A DNA stretch of 27,129 bases from JBBQHM01 sp038323965 (GTDB taxonomy: Bacteria > Verrucomicrobiota > Verrucomicrobiia > Chthoniobacterales > UBA10450), in the NCBI GenBank assembly GCA_038323965.1, contig JBBQHM010000021.1, positions 1-27,129 of the forward strand. The letters are read 5' to 3'. The notes under the pieces were generated by a model, which ran no database searches, had not been told where the DNA came from, and was given only the letters and a program-made list of their open reading frames with translations. Made by a program: the position numbers and the translations under genes. How positions within the stretch are numbered: the stretch's first letter is position 1; every line of letters starts with the position of its first letter. Positions 6,641-13,224 of the stretch are shown here, piece by piece.

Positions 6641-7314
6641 GGCTGCAATGCATTCTGCGTTCTTTGCGCGGCCAGGTGGCGTGCCTGCGCCATGACGGAT
6701 CCCGCGCTCCTAGTGCTAAATGGATCTGTCCGCGCGGCGAGTCCGCCGGCCTTCATCATGCGAGCGGTCCATGTATCGCACGTGTTGAAGAGGTAGTATT
6801 TGCCACGCGCCGGGTAGAAACGGCTTGTTTCGCCGTAAAGACCATCGCGGATTTCGCGGACCTCGCCGCGGGCATCGAGATCGAAGCTATTTCCAAGCGA
6901 ACGACAGAGATTATCGAGTTCGGTCCGCGTGCACGGGACTTCCACGATTGCGCTCCAGGGTAAAGCCTTGGTAATGGGCGCCTGCAATCCAACCACATGC
7001 AGGACGCTGGGACCGGGCGACAGGACGGCGTCAACGGCCATGGCCACGCCGGGTCTGGCTGCGGTGTAGAACTTGCGATCGCCCCAACTTATTTCGAGAT
7101 AGCGATAACGAGCGAACGTTCGATCGGTGATGCCGCGTGGCCATAGCCCCGCGCGAATAAATCTTCGTTCAATAATAATGCTGGTGTGCCATCCATGGCT
7201 CCCAACATAAAAACGGCGATCCCATGATGAATGAGCAGAAGCGCCCAAAGCGGTAGCCGCGCTTACGAGAGCGCCCAGCAGTGCTATAACTACGAGGCGA
7301 ACGACGAAGGCCAA
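6637..7314 (-). CDS. DUF2459 / TIGR02117 family protein, possible permuted NlpC/P60-like thiol hydrolase
   Basis: A 225-residue protein with an N-terminal hydrophobic signal or anchor (VVRLVVIALLGALVSAATALG). It then has FYVGSHGWHTSIII (H40, H43), YLEISWGDRKFY and YYLFNTCDTWTARMMKAGG (C179). These are the signature blocks of DUF2459, once described as urease-region-associated. No urease genes are here. A His in an early HxxI-like strand followed by a late N-T-C-x-T-W cysteine is the arrangement seen in circularly permuted NlpC/P60-like hydrolases, so a thiol hydrolase role is inferred. The TTG at 7314 is the only sensible start, because a stop lies five codons upstream. It follows the FmdB-like gene by 15 bases. 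Confidence 0.82.
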   Translation of the reverse strand: MAFVVRLVVIALLGALVSAATALGASAHSSWDRRFYVGSHGWHTSIIIERRFIRAGLWPRGITDRTFARYRYLEISWGDRKFYTAARPGVAMAVDAVLSPGPSVLHVVGLQAPITKALPWSAIVEVPCTRTELDNLCRSLGNSFDLDARGEVREIRDGLYGETSRFYPARGKYYLFNTCDTWTARMMKAGGLAARTDPFSTRSAGSVMAQARHLAAQRTQNALQP

Positions 7315-7329
7315 GGAGCGTGGTGTCTA

Positions 7330-7536
7330 TCAAAAATCATGTGAACCAACGGATCCCACGGAAGGTCCCGTTGAACTTCCGGGAACAAGGAGACCGTACC
7401 CACCCGAAATGACCCGCCGGATCGATTCGCCGGTTTCCGGATCGTACTGCAGAGGGGCATCGTGAATACTCTGGCGAAGCTCAAACCGTCGCGCCGGCCG
7501 CGCCGAATCGGTCGTTTCGTAAACGTAGGTCGGCAT
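7330..7536 (-). CDS. FmdB-like small protein lacking the zinc ribbon cysteines
   Basis: A 68-residue protein starting MPTYVYETTDSARPARRFEL, with DAPLQYDPETGESIRRVISGG following. This is the FmdB/zinc-ribbon family scaffold (normally MPTYEYRCxxCG...CPxCG..VRRLISGG). All four zinc-binding cysteines are replaced: the first pair lies in the ETTDSARPAR region and the second reads DPETG. The protein contains no cysteine at all. It probably keeps the beta-ribbon fold without metal. The ATG at 7536 matches the universal MPTY start, with TAGTGT five bases upstream. It heads a two-gene unit with the DUF2459 gene. Function is unknown. Confidence 0.82.
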   Translation of the reverse strand: MPTYVYETTDSARPARRFELRQSIHDAPLQYDPETGESIRRVISGGYGLLVPGSSTGPSVGSVGSHDF

Positions 7537-7729
7537 CCATCACACTACACCTCGAACGCGCCTTATGCGTCGGCTATTCACTGGTGCGATGCCGCCCGCT
7601 CAGCGACATAACTTTCCAGTGTCATTCGAGCAGTTCCCGGCGATAGTGTGGGACGTTTCCTGCTACGACCTCCCGCGTGTTGCTCATGTGACGAGGCGAT
7701 TTATCGGAGCTGCGACCGTCATTAAATTT

Positions 7730-7996
7730 ATGAATTCACAACTTCTGTACGCAGCCGCCAAGGTCATCCCGAGTCAGCAAATTCTTGTTAACGTCGTGAG
7801 CCGCCGGGTCCGCCAGCTTTGCATGGGACATCGTCCGATGGTGGAATTCGCCCCAGGTTTGCGCGAGGCGGACATCGCTCTCCTTGAGATCATCGAGAAA
7901 AAACTGACGTGGGAGTCAACGGGTGTCCCGACCGCGGCGGTTGGGGACGTGGTCCCGTTCCCGGCCGTTTCGGCCGGTAAGAAAAAAGCGACTTAG
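7730..7996 (+). CDS. rpoZ: DNA-directed RNA polymerase omega subunit
   Basis: From ATG 7730 the protein has 88 residues: MNSQLLYAAAKVIPSQQILVNVVSRRVRQL, then ADIALLEIIEKKLTW. The VSRRVRQL helix and A-x-x-E-I-x-x-K-x pattern correspond to the omega core, where R-A-R-Q-L and A-L-x-E-I are conserved. Omega helps assemble and stabilise the polymerase through the beta-prime subunit. The longer frame from 7565 adds an unrelated low-similarity extension and was rejected. A Val/Pro-rich tail ends in GKKKAT. AT-rich sequence but no SD precedes the start. It is monocistronic, converging on the luciferase-like unit. Confidence 0.82.
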   Translation: MNSQLLYAAAKVIPSQQILVNVVSRRVRQLCMGHRPMVEFAPGLREADIALLEIIEKKLTWESTGVPTAAVGDVVPFPAVSAGKKKAT

Positions 7997-8014
7997 TTTC
8001 GCCCGCTCGGTCGG

Positions 8015-8344
8015 TCAGCTAAACCGGCCCTCATTAAAAATCTCCAGCCAGATCAGGGCGCCAGCGCCACCGGCAAGATTTAGGACGGGCACAAACGCAA
8101 GAAGGCATGCGGCGCGGTAATGTTTGCGCGCGTAAAATATCCACGGAACAGCGATCGATAGAATACTGGTGACGGGCAGCGTCAGCGCGCACACGAAAAG
8201 CAGAATGGTCGCGGGGTTTTTTTCCGACCCCGGGGCATCGAAGAGAAATACGGACGTGAGCGCCAGCGCCAGCCCGCCGAACCCGACCAGACAGAGCACT
8301 GCGGTCGATACAATGAGGAACTTGCGTGCGCGTTCTTTAGTCAT
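8015..8344 (-). CDS. Small membrane protein, unknown family
   Basis: A 109-residue protein with three probable membrane helices: FLIVSTAVLCLVGFGGLALALTSVFLF, ATILLFVCALTLPVTSILSIAVPWIFYA and RAACLLAFVPVLNLAGGAGALIWL. It has a basic N-terminus (MTKERARK). The start ATG overlaps the TGA of the upstream monooxygenase gene (ATGA, 8341-8344), indicating translational coupling. I do not recognise a family. The layout is that of generic small membrane proteins found beside many operons. Confidence 0.7.
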   Translation of the reverse strand: MTKERARKFLIVSTAVLCLVGFGGLALALTSVFLFDAPGSEKNPATILLFVCALTLPVTSILSIAVPWIFYARKHYRAACLLAFVPVLNLAGGAGALIWLEIFNEGRFS

Positions 8345-9360
8345 GCCGAGACGGCTCGTTGCGGACGAGCGATTTCCTTGAATATATCCGCTCCGATTTC
8401 AAACGAATGCAAGCGCGCAGCGTGATCGTAAATTTGAGAAACAGCGATGATCTCATCCGCTGCGGTAGCGCGCATAATTTCCTCGATGCGATCGCGAATC
8501 GTGGTCTTTGAGCCGACCACGGCGTAGCGCGTTCGACCTTCCATGGCTTCACGCTCAAGAGCAGTCCGCCACAGACCATTCATGGTATCCACGGGCGGCG
8601 GCAGTTTGCCCGGATTTCCGCGTATTAATCCAAGACCCATGAGTTGGGCGGAAGTGAAGATTCTGCGGGCTTCTTCGTCGGTGTCAGCCGCATACAATCC
8701 AATCCCTACGATAGCATGAGGCTCACGATACGGAGGCGACGGCTGGAAGTTATCGCGATAAAGCTGCAACGCCGCGTCGAGATAATCTGGCGCGAAGTGC
8801 GACGCAAAAGCGAAGGGCAGGCCGAGCTGTGCGGCCAGCTCTGCGCTAAACAGGCTGGAACCTAATAAGTACAGAGGCACACGCAGTCCGTCGCCAGGAA
8901 CTGCACGGACGCGCCTCCCCGGTCCATTCGCCTCGAAGTAGGATTGTAACTCACGTACATCCTGCGGAAACCTATCGGCGGTCTCGACGGCGGAACGCCG
9001 GAGTGCTCGTGCCGTGCCCTGATCCGTGCCGGGTGCCCGACCGAGGCCGAGGTCGATCCGACCGGGATACAGTGACTCCAAGGTTCCGAATTGCTCTGCG
9101 ATAACCAGGGGCGAGTGATTCGGAAGCATTATCCCTCCCGAGCCGACGCGAATCGTCCGCGTAGCGCCGGCCACGTGTCCGATCACGACCGCCGTCGCGG
9201 CACTCCCAATCCCCGGCATGTTGTGATGCTCCGCGAGCCAGTAGCGATGGTAGCCCCAGCGCTCCGCATGTTTCGCCAGGTCGACGGAATTGGCAAAGGC
9301 CTCGGCGGCATCACCCGCTTCGGTGATTGGCGAAAAATCGAGCAGCGAGTAAAGAATCAT
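8341..9360 (-). CDS. LLM class flavin-dependent oxidoreductase (luciferase-like monooxygenase)
   Basis: A 339-residue bacterial luciferase-like TIM-barrel protein. Diagnostic blocks are YSLLDFSPI near the N-terminus, AERWGYHRYWLAEHHNMPGIGSAATAVVIGHVAGAT, IRVGSGGIMLPNHSPLVIAEQFGTLESLYPGRIDLGLGRAPGTDQGT and the late VVGSKTTIRDRIEEI. This corresponds to the subgroup of two-component flavin monooxygenases related to E. coli YhbW (MsnO8-type). They use FMNH2 and oxygen and have poorly known substrates. The length is normal. It is the first gene of a two-gene minus-strand unit with the small membrane protein and is divergent from the PepSY-like gene. Confidence 0.93.
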   Translation of the reverse strand: MILYSLLDFSPITEAGDAAEAFANSVDLAKHAERWGYHRYWLAEHHNMPGIGSAATAVVIGHVAGATRTIRVGSGGIMLPNHSPLVIAEQFGTLESLYPGRIDLGLGRAPGTDQGTARALRRSAVETADRFPQDVRELQSYFEANGPGRRVRAVPGDGLRVPLYLLGSSLFSAELAAQLGLPFAFASHFAPDYLDAALQLYRDNFQPSPPYREPHAIVGIGLYAADTDEEARRIFTSAQLMGLGLIRGNPGKLPPPVDTMNGLWRTALEREAMEGRTRYAVVGSKTTIRDRIEEIMRATAADEIIAVSQIYDHAARLHSFEIGADIFKEIARPQRAVSA

Positions 9361-9486
9361 CAGGGGCGTGCGACTCGTTTTGATCGCCGGTTAAATCGAC
9401 TTTTCAAATGCGTTCGGCGTGCGAGTGGTGAATCGTGAAACGAGTAAATTGTTCGTCAACTTTCCGACACATCTCGCCTCGTGGCT

Positions 9487-9494
9487 AGGAGAGG
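9487..9494 (+). promoter_or_regulatory. Ribosome binding site deciding the start at 9502
   Basis: AGGAGAGG lies 7 bases upstream of ATG 9502. It fixes that codon as the start rather than the in-frame GTG at 9481. It is one of the few strong Shine-Dalgarno sequences in the window. Confidence 0.7.
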
Positions 9495-9501
9495 ATTTGC
9501 G

Positions 9502-9870
9502 ATGGAGTGGATTCGACGATTTCATCTTTATCTTGGCTGCCTCTTTGCGCCGGCCCTGATTTTCTTTGCGGTCAGCGGGACCTGGCAACTCTATCGCCTG
9601 CATGACACGAAAGAGGATGGCAGTTATGTCGCGCCTCCGCCGCTGGAGATTTTGTCGGCAATCCACATGGACTCGCATCTTCCCGGGAAACAGGCCTCGG
9701 CCTACACGCCGTTCCGCACCTTCTCTACGCTGGCAGCGATCGGCCTTGTAATTTCAACCTTGCTCGGCGTGCTGATGGCGTTTCGCTTCTCGAGAAGTGC
9801 GATTACGCCGGTAATTTGTCTTTTCGCCGGGGTGGCGCTTCCGCTAACGATTCTTTACATCTACCGATGA
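9502..9870 (+). CDS. Small membrane protein resembling a PepSY-associated TM N-terminus
   Basis: A 122-residue protein beginning MEWIRRFHLYLGCLFAPALIFFAVSGTWQLYRL. The pattern R-x-x-H-x-x-L-G with a following hydrophobic helix and S-G-T is typical of the first helix of PepSY-associated membrane proteins. Two further helices follow: TLAAIGLVISTLLGVLMAF and AITPVICLFAGVALPLTILYI. The large periplasmic PepSY domain is absent, so this is either a minimal relative or a look-alike. The soluble loop (about residues 35-65) has an acidic/Pro patch and HMDSHLPG. The start is set by the strong RBS. Confidence 0.7.
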   Translation: MEWIRRFHLYLGCLFAPALIFFAVSGTWQLYRLHDTKEDGSYVAPPPLEILSAIHMDSHLPGKQASAYTPFRTFSTLAAIGLVISTLLGVLMAFRFSRSAITPVICLFAGVALPLTILYIYR

Positions 9871-9985
9871 TATTGCATCGAAACGCAGCCATTCTCGGTC
9901 TCCGGTCGGTCGTCACGTAACGATTTAACGGAAGTTGTAACGGAATGCTGGCGCTCGGCGAACGGATTTGTATGATATCGCGCAA

Positions 9986-10402
9986 ATGGTGAAAGGCTTG
10001 ATTAACGAATTTAAGAATATCCGCGTATTACCGAGCGGTTACCAGGTCTCGATGGTGCGCGAGGGCACGGAATTCAGCAGGCATTTCGCGGGGCATTCCA
10101 AGCAGAGTCTCAAGCTCGCTTCGGAATATCGCGACATGCTCCTGGATACGTTGCCATCGAAGAGGCGGCAGGAAATTCCGCCGCGAATTTTGCGCGCATG
10201 TGGCTTCGAACGTCCGGTGGTCGGGGTTCACCGGAATCTCGACCGGCAGTATTACAGCATCAGCTTCCGCGATCCCAAAACCCGTAAGTTCCGCATGAAA
10301 TCATTTACGTGGGGACCGAAAACACCCGAGCTAAAGGCTTATCAGGCTGCGGTCCGATTCCGGCGGCAGCTGGTTGGACCGGCGCAGAAAAAAAAGAAGT
10401 AG
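9986..10402 (+). CDS. AP2-like protein with two tandem small domains
   Basis: From ATG 9986 the protein has 138 residues and two similar halves. Each has three strands followed by a helix. The first is IRVLPSGYQVSMVREGTEFSRHFAG ... SLKLASEYRDMLLD. The second is VVGVHRNLDRQYYSISFRDP ... RMKSFTWG ... ELKAYQAAVRFRRQL. This beta-beta-beta-alpha pattern with aromatic/basic strands resembles the AP2 / integrase N-terminal DNA-binding fold. No integrase catalytic domain or homing nuclease is attached. It ends in KKKK. No SD is visible; TATGAT lies 9 bases before the ATG. A DNA-binding role is inferred. Confidence 0.6.
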   Translation: MVKGLINEFKNIRVLPSGYQVSMVREGTEFSRHFAGHSKQSLKLASEYRDMLLDTLPSKRRQEIPPRILRACGFERPVVGVHRNLDRQYYSISFRDPKTRKFRMKSFTWGPKTPELKAYQAAVRFRRQLVGPAQKKKK

Positions 10403-10467
10403 CGGCGGCGCGCCATCCGCCGCTGCGGCGATGGCGAAAGAGTTCGAGAGATTGCCTTGCGGTTCAC

Positions 10468-10495
10468 TTGCAGTTCAACGGGCGCGTTTTATAGA
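10468..10495 (+). promoter_or_regulatory. Candidate sigma70-type promoter of the OsmC gene (leaderless)
   Basis: TTGCAG (10468-10473) and TATAGA (10490-10495) are separated by 16 bases. The predicted transcription start falls at 10501-10502, i.e. on the ATG of the OsmC gene. There is no SD between the -10 box and the ATG (only AACGG), consistent with a leaderless mRNA. Confidence 0.55.
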
Positions 10496-10500
10496 AACGG

Positions 10501-10947
10501 ATGTCCGAACACAAAGTGTCGTTGCAGTGGGCGCGGGGCGATTCCGAATTTTCGTATCAAAAGTACCCGCGCGATCATACCTGGAGCTTTGACGGCGGTC
10601 ACACGATGACTGCGACCGCCGCGCCCGCCTATCTCGGCAATCCGGCGAACGTCGATCCGGAGGAAGCGTTCGTGGCCTCGCTTTCCAGCTGTCACATGCT
10701 GACTTTCCTGGCCATCGCGTGTAAGCAAAAATTCGTGCTTGAGAGTTATGCTGACGAGGCAGTCGGGTACATGGAGAAAAACGCCGAAGGGAAAATGGCG
10801 ATCACGCGGGTCGAGCTGCATCCGAAGATTACATGGGGCGGCGAGAAACCACCGACCGCGGAAGAGTTGGAAAAGATTCATCACGCCGCGCACGACAACT
10901 GTTTTATCGCGAATTCGGTGAAGACCGAAGTCACGGTGCTGAACTGA
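10501..10947 (+). CDS. OsmC family peroxiredoxin-like protein
   Basis: A 148-residue protein with the OsmC/Ohr fold signatures: PEEAFVASLSSCHMLTFL with the first redox cysteine C64, and IHHAAHDNCFIANSVKTEV with the second cysteine C134. The PEE acid pair is at residues 53-55. These proteins reduce organic hydroperoxides in the cytoplasm through the two cysteines. The spacing (LSSCHM...DNCFIANSVKTEV) fits the OsmC subgroup that is broadly distributed in Proteobacteria and Verrucomicrobia. It appears to be a single-gene unit with its own promoter. Confidence 0.93.
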   Translation: MSEHKVSLQWARGDSEFSYQKYPRDHTWSFDGGHTMTATAAPAYLGNPANVDPEEAFVASLSSCHMLTFLAIACKQKFVLESYADEAVGYMEKNAEGKMAITRVELHPKITWGGEKPPTAEELEKIHHAAHDNCFIANSVKTEVTVLN

Positions 10948-11005
10948 GGCGGCGTACGGACTGAGTGCGCCCGTTCCCGATCTCTAATTGGCGCACCGCT
11001 TCAAA

Positions 11006-12367
11006 ATGAGCACCCCGAATGACACGCAGCGGATGGAGAGAATTGTCAGCTTGTGCAAGCGCCGCGGCTTTATTTTCCAATCCAGCGAGATCTATGGGGG
11101 ATTGAATGGCGTCTGGGATTACGGTCCTCTCGGCACCGAGCTAAAACGTAATCTTAAGGACTATTGGTGGCGCGCCATGGTCCGGGATCGCGATGACGTC
11201 GTCGGCCTGGACGGGTCGATTCTCACTCATCGCGCAGTGCTCAAGGCGAGTGGGCATGAGGATACTTTCAGCGATCCCATGGTTGACTGTAAGACCTGCA
11301 AAGCGCGGTTGCGGGCCGATCAACTCCCGGAGAAAAACGGAGCGCCGCAATGTCCGAACTGCGGCGGCAAAGAGCTCACTGAAGCGCGTCCCTTCAACCT
11401 CATGTTCCGCACGAACATGGGGGCAACCGAAGACGAAAATTCCATCGCCTATCTCCGACCTGAGACCGCGCAGTCCATCTTCGTCCAGTTTAAAAACGTG
11501 TTGGATACCTCGCGCAAGAAGCTCCCGTTCGGTATCGCGCAAATTGGCAAAGCGTTTCGCAACGAGATTAATCCGCGAAATTTTACGTTTCGGTCCCGCG
11601 AATTCGAACAGATGGAGCTCGAATATTTCTGCCGGCCGGAGCAGGGGATGGAGCTGCTTGAATACTGGAAGGAAGAGCGCCTCCGGTTCTATGAGAATAT
11701 CGGGATTCCGCGCGACCACCTCAATGTCCTGACCGTGCCCGATGCGGATCGCGCCTTCTATTCCAAGGGCACCTACGATATCGAATATGCCTTTCCTTTC
11801 GGGATGCAGGAACTGGAAGGCGTGGCTTACCGGACGGATTACGATCTCACCCAGCACAGCAAGGGTAGCGGCAAATCTTTGGAATATTTCGACGACGAAA
11901 CGAAGGAGCACTTCGTTCCGCATGTCATCGAGCCGAGTGCAGGAGTCGATCGGACCGTGCTGGCCCTGATCTGTGAAGCGTTTGCGGAGGAAACCGTGAC
12001 TGACGAAAAAGGTAAATCAGAGACGCGTACTGTGCTGAGGTTTCATCCCCGCATGGCACCGGTCAAAGTGGGTGTATTTCCGCTGCTGAAAAATAATCCG
12101 CAACTCGTCGCGAAGGCTCGCGAAATCCAGACGCTCTTACGGCCGCACATGAGCGTGTTCTACGATGAGACGGGCGCGATCGGCCGGCGCTATCGACGGC
12201 AGGATGAAGTCGGAACGCCGTTCGGAATCACAGTCGATTTCGAAACCTTCGGGGAGAAAGAGGAATCGCTGCGCGACACCGTGACGTTACGGGAGCGCGA
12301 TTCCATGAAGCAGGAAAGGGTGCAGATCTCCGATCTCCTAGCGACGCTTCTACCGCGCCTGACCTAA
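11006..12367 (+). CDS. glyS: Glycyl-tRNA synthetase, homodimeric (alpha2) type
   Basis: The protein has 453 residues from ATG 11006. Class II synthetase motifs are present. Near the N-terminus are RRGFIFQSSEIYGGLNGVWDYGPLG and the catalytic LMFRTNMG region. Motif 2 reads FRNEINPRNFTFRSREFEQMELEYF and motif 3 reads HVIEPSAGVDR. A C-terminal anticodon-binding domain (VKVGVFPLL ... FYDETGAIGRRYRRQDEVGTPFGITVDF) completes it. An inserted zinc knuckle has C95/C98 and C116/C119. An upstream TTG (10988) is in frame, but the ATG is preferred. It charges tRNA-Gly with glycine. The TAA at 12365-12367 overlaps the stop of murI on the other strand. Confidence 0.97.
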   Translation: MSTPNDTQRMERIVSLCKRRGFIFQSSEIYGGLNGVWDYGPLGTELKRNLKDYWWRAMVRDRDDVVGLDGSILTHRAVLKASGHEDTFSDPMVDCKTCKARLRADQLPEKNGAPQCPNCGGKELTEARPFNLMFRTNMGATEDENSIAYLRPETAQSIFVQFKNVLDTSRKKLPFGIAQIGKAFRNEINPRNFTFRSREFEQMELEYFCRPEQGMELLEYWKEERLRFYENIGIPRDHLNVLTVPDADRAFYSKGTYDIEYAFPFGMQELEGVAYRTDYDLTQHSKGSGKSLEYFDDETKEHFVPHVIEPSAGVDRTVLALICEAFAEETVTDEKGKSETRTVLRFHPRMAPVKVGVFPLLKNNPQLVAKAREIQTLLRPHMSVFYDETGAIGRRYRRQDEVGTPFGITVDFETFGEKEESLRDTVTLRERDSMKQERVQISDLLATLLPRLT

Positions 12368-13224
12368 TTCGGTCGGCGGGCGGATTGCGGGAGCTCGCAA
12401 ATCGTCGGAGCCGTCATGTCTAAATGAAGTGCTTCCTGCGCGACGCGTAGAAAATGATCGGGCATGTCCGTCAACGCGACGTGCAGCAAATTGTCCGGTG
12501 CACTTTGCGCCGTAATTTCCCGTTCAGTCAGGAGTGCGCGCAATGCCAACGCGGAATTCTCCGCCGAATCAACGAGCGTTACCGACTCCCCGACCACTCG
12601 CTGAATGGCGTCGCGCAGAAGCGGATAGTGGGTGCAACCCAGGACGAGCGTATCGATTTTCGCGTCGAGCATTCCCTGCACATATTTGCGGATCACGCTC
12701 TCGGTGACCTCGCTCTCGACCCAGCCTTCTTCAATTAACGGCACCAGTAGTGGACACGCGAGGCTAGTGACCTTGATGTCCTGACGCTGCGACTTGATCG
12801 CGATTTCGTAAGCGCGGCTGTTAATCGTCGCGCGGGTTCCGATCACGCCGATATGTCCGGTCCTGGTGGCAGTGATCGCAGCAGCAGCGCCGGGTTGAAT
12901 CACTCCGATGACCGGAATCAGCATTTCTTGCTGAAGCACTTCGAGGGCAAGCGCCGACGCGGTGTTGCAAGCCACCACAATCGCTTTGCAGTTTTCCGCC
13001 GCGAGAACAGTCGCAATCTCCATCGCATAACGCTGGACCGTCGCCTGACTTTTCCCGCCGTACGGAACGCGGGCGGTGTCGCCAATGTAAAAAATAGATT
13101 CGTTAGGCAGCAGGTCACGAATCGCGCGAGCGACCGTCAGCCCGCCAATCCCGGAATCAAACACCCCGACGGGTCGGGCGGATGAAGACTTATGGTCCTG
13201 CGCGGATGGAGAGGGATGGCTCAT
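12364..13224 (-). CDS. murI: Glutamate racemase
   Basis: The protein has 286 residues from ATG 13224. Diagnostic motifs are VFDSGIGGLTVARAI (D23, S24), YIGDTARVPYGGKS and VVACNTASALAL with catalytic C86. Further on are VIGVIQPGA, GTRATINSRAYE and LGCTHYPLL with catalytic C197. It converts L- to D-glutamate for peptidoglycan precursor synthesis in the cytoplasm. The longer frame to 13386 was rejected because residues before MSHPSPS do not fit the family. The start lies 35 bases inside the end of the upstream amidase gene, suggesting the two are translated from one message. Confidence 0.96.
   Translation of the reverse strand: MSHPSPSAQDHKSSSARPVGVFDSGIGGLTVARAIRDLLPNESIFYIGDTARVPYGGKSQATVQRYAMEIATVLAAENCKAIVVACNTASALALEVLQQEMLIPVIGVIQPGAAAAITATRTGHIGVIGTRATINSRAYEIAIKSQRQDIKVTSLACPLLVPLIEEGWVESEVTESVIRKYVQGMLDAKIDTLVLGCTHYPLLRDAIQRVVGESVTLVDSAENSALALRALLTEREITAQSAPDNLLHVALTDMPDHFLRVAQEALHLDMTAPTICELPQSARRPN

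Noticed and set aside
7961..7977. CCGGCC / GGCCGG hairpin near the end of rpoZ
   Set aside because: It lies inside coding sequence and is followed by GTAAG rather than Ts, so there is no basis for calling it a terminator.
10401..10424. Perfect AGCGGCGG / CCGCCGCT inverted repeat next to an A run
   Set aside because: On plus no T run follows. On minus it would look like a terminator, but no minus-strand gene ends there; probably GC-rich coincidence at the gene end.
11141..11923. Minus-strand open frame of 260 codons
   Set aside because: It is antisense to glyS in a region with intact class II motifs and shows no recognisable family features.
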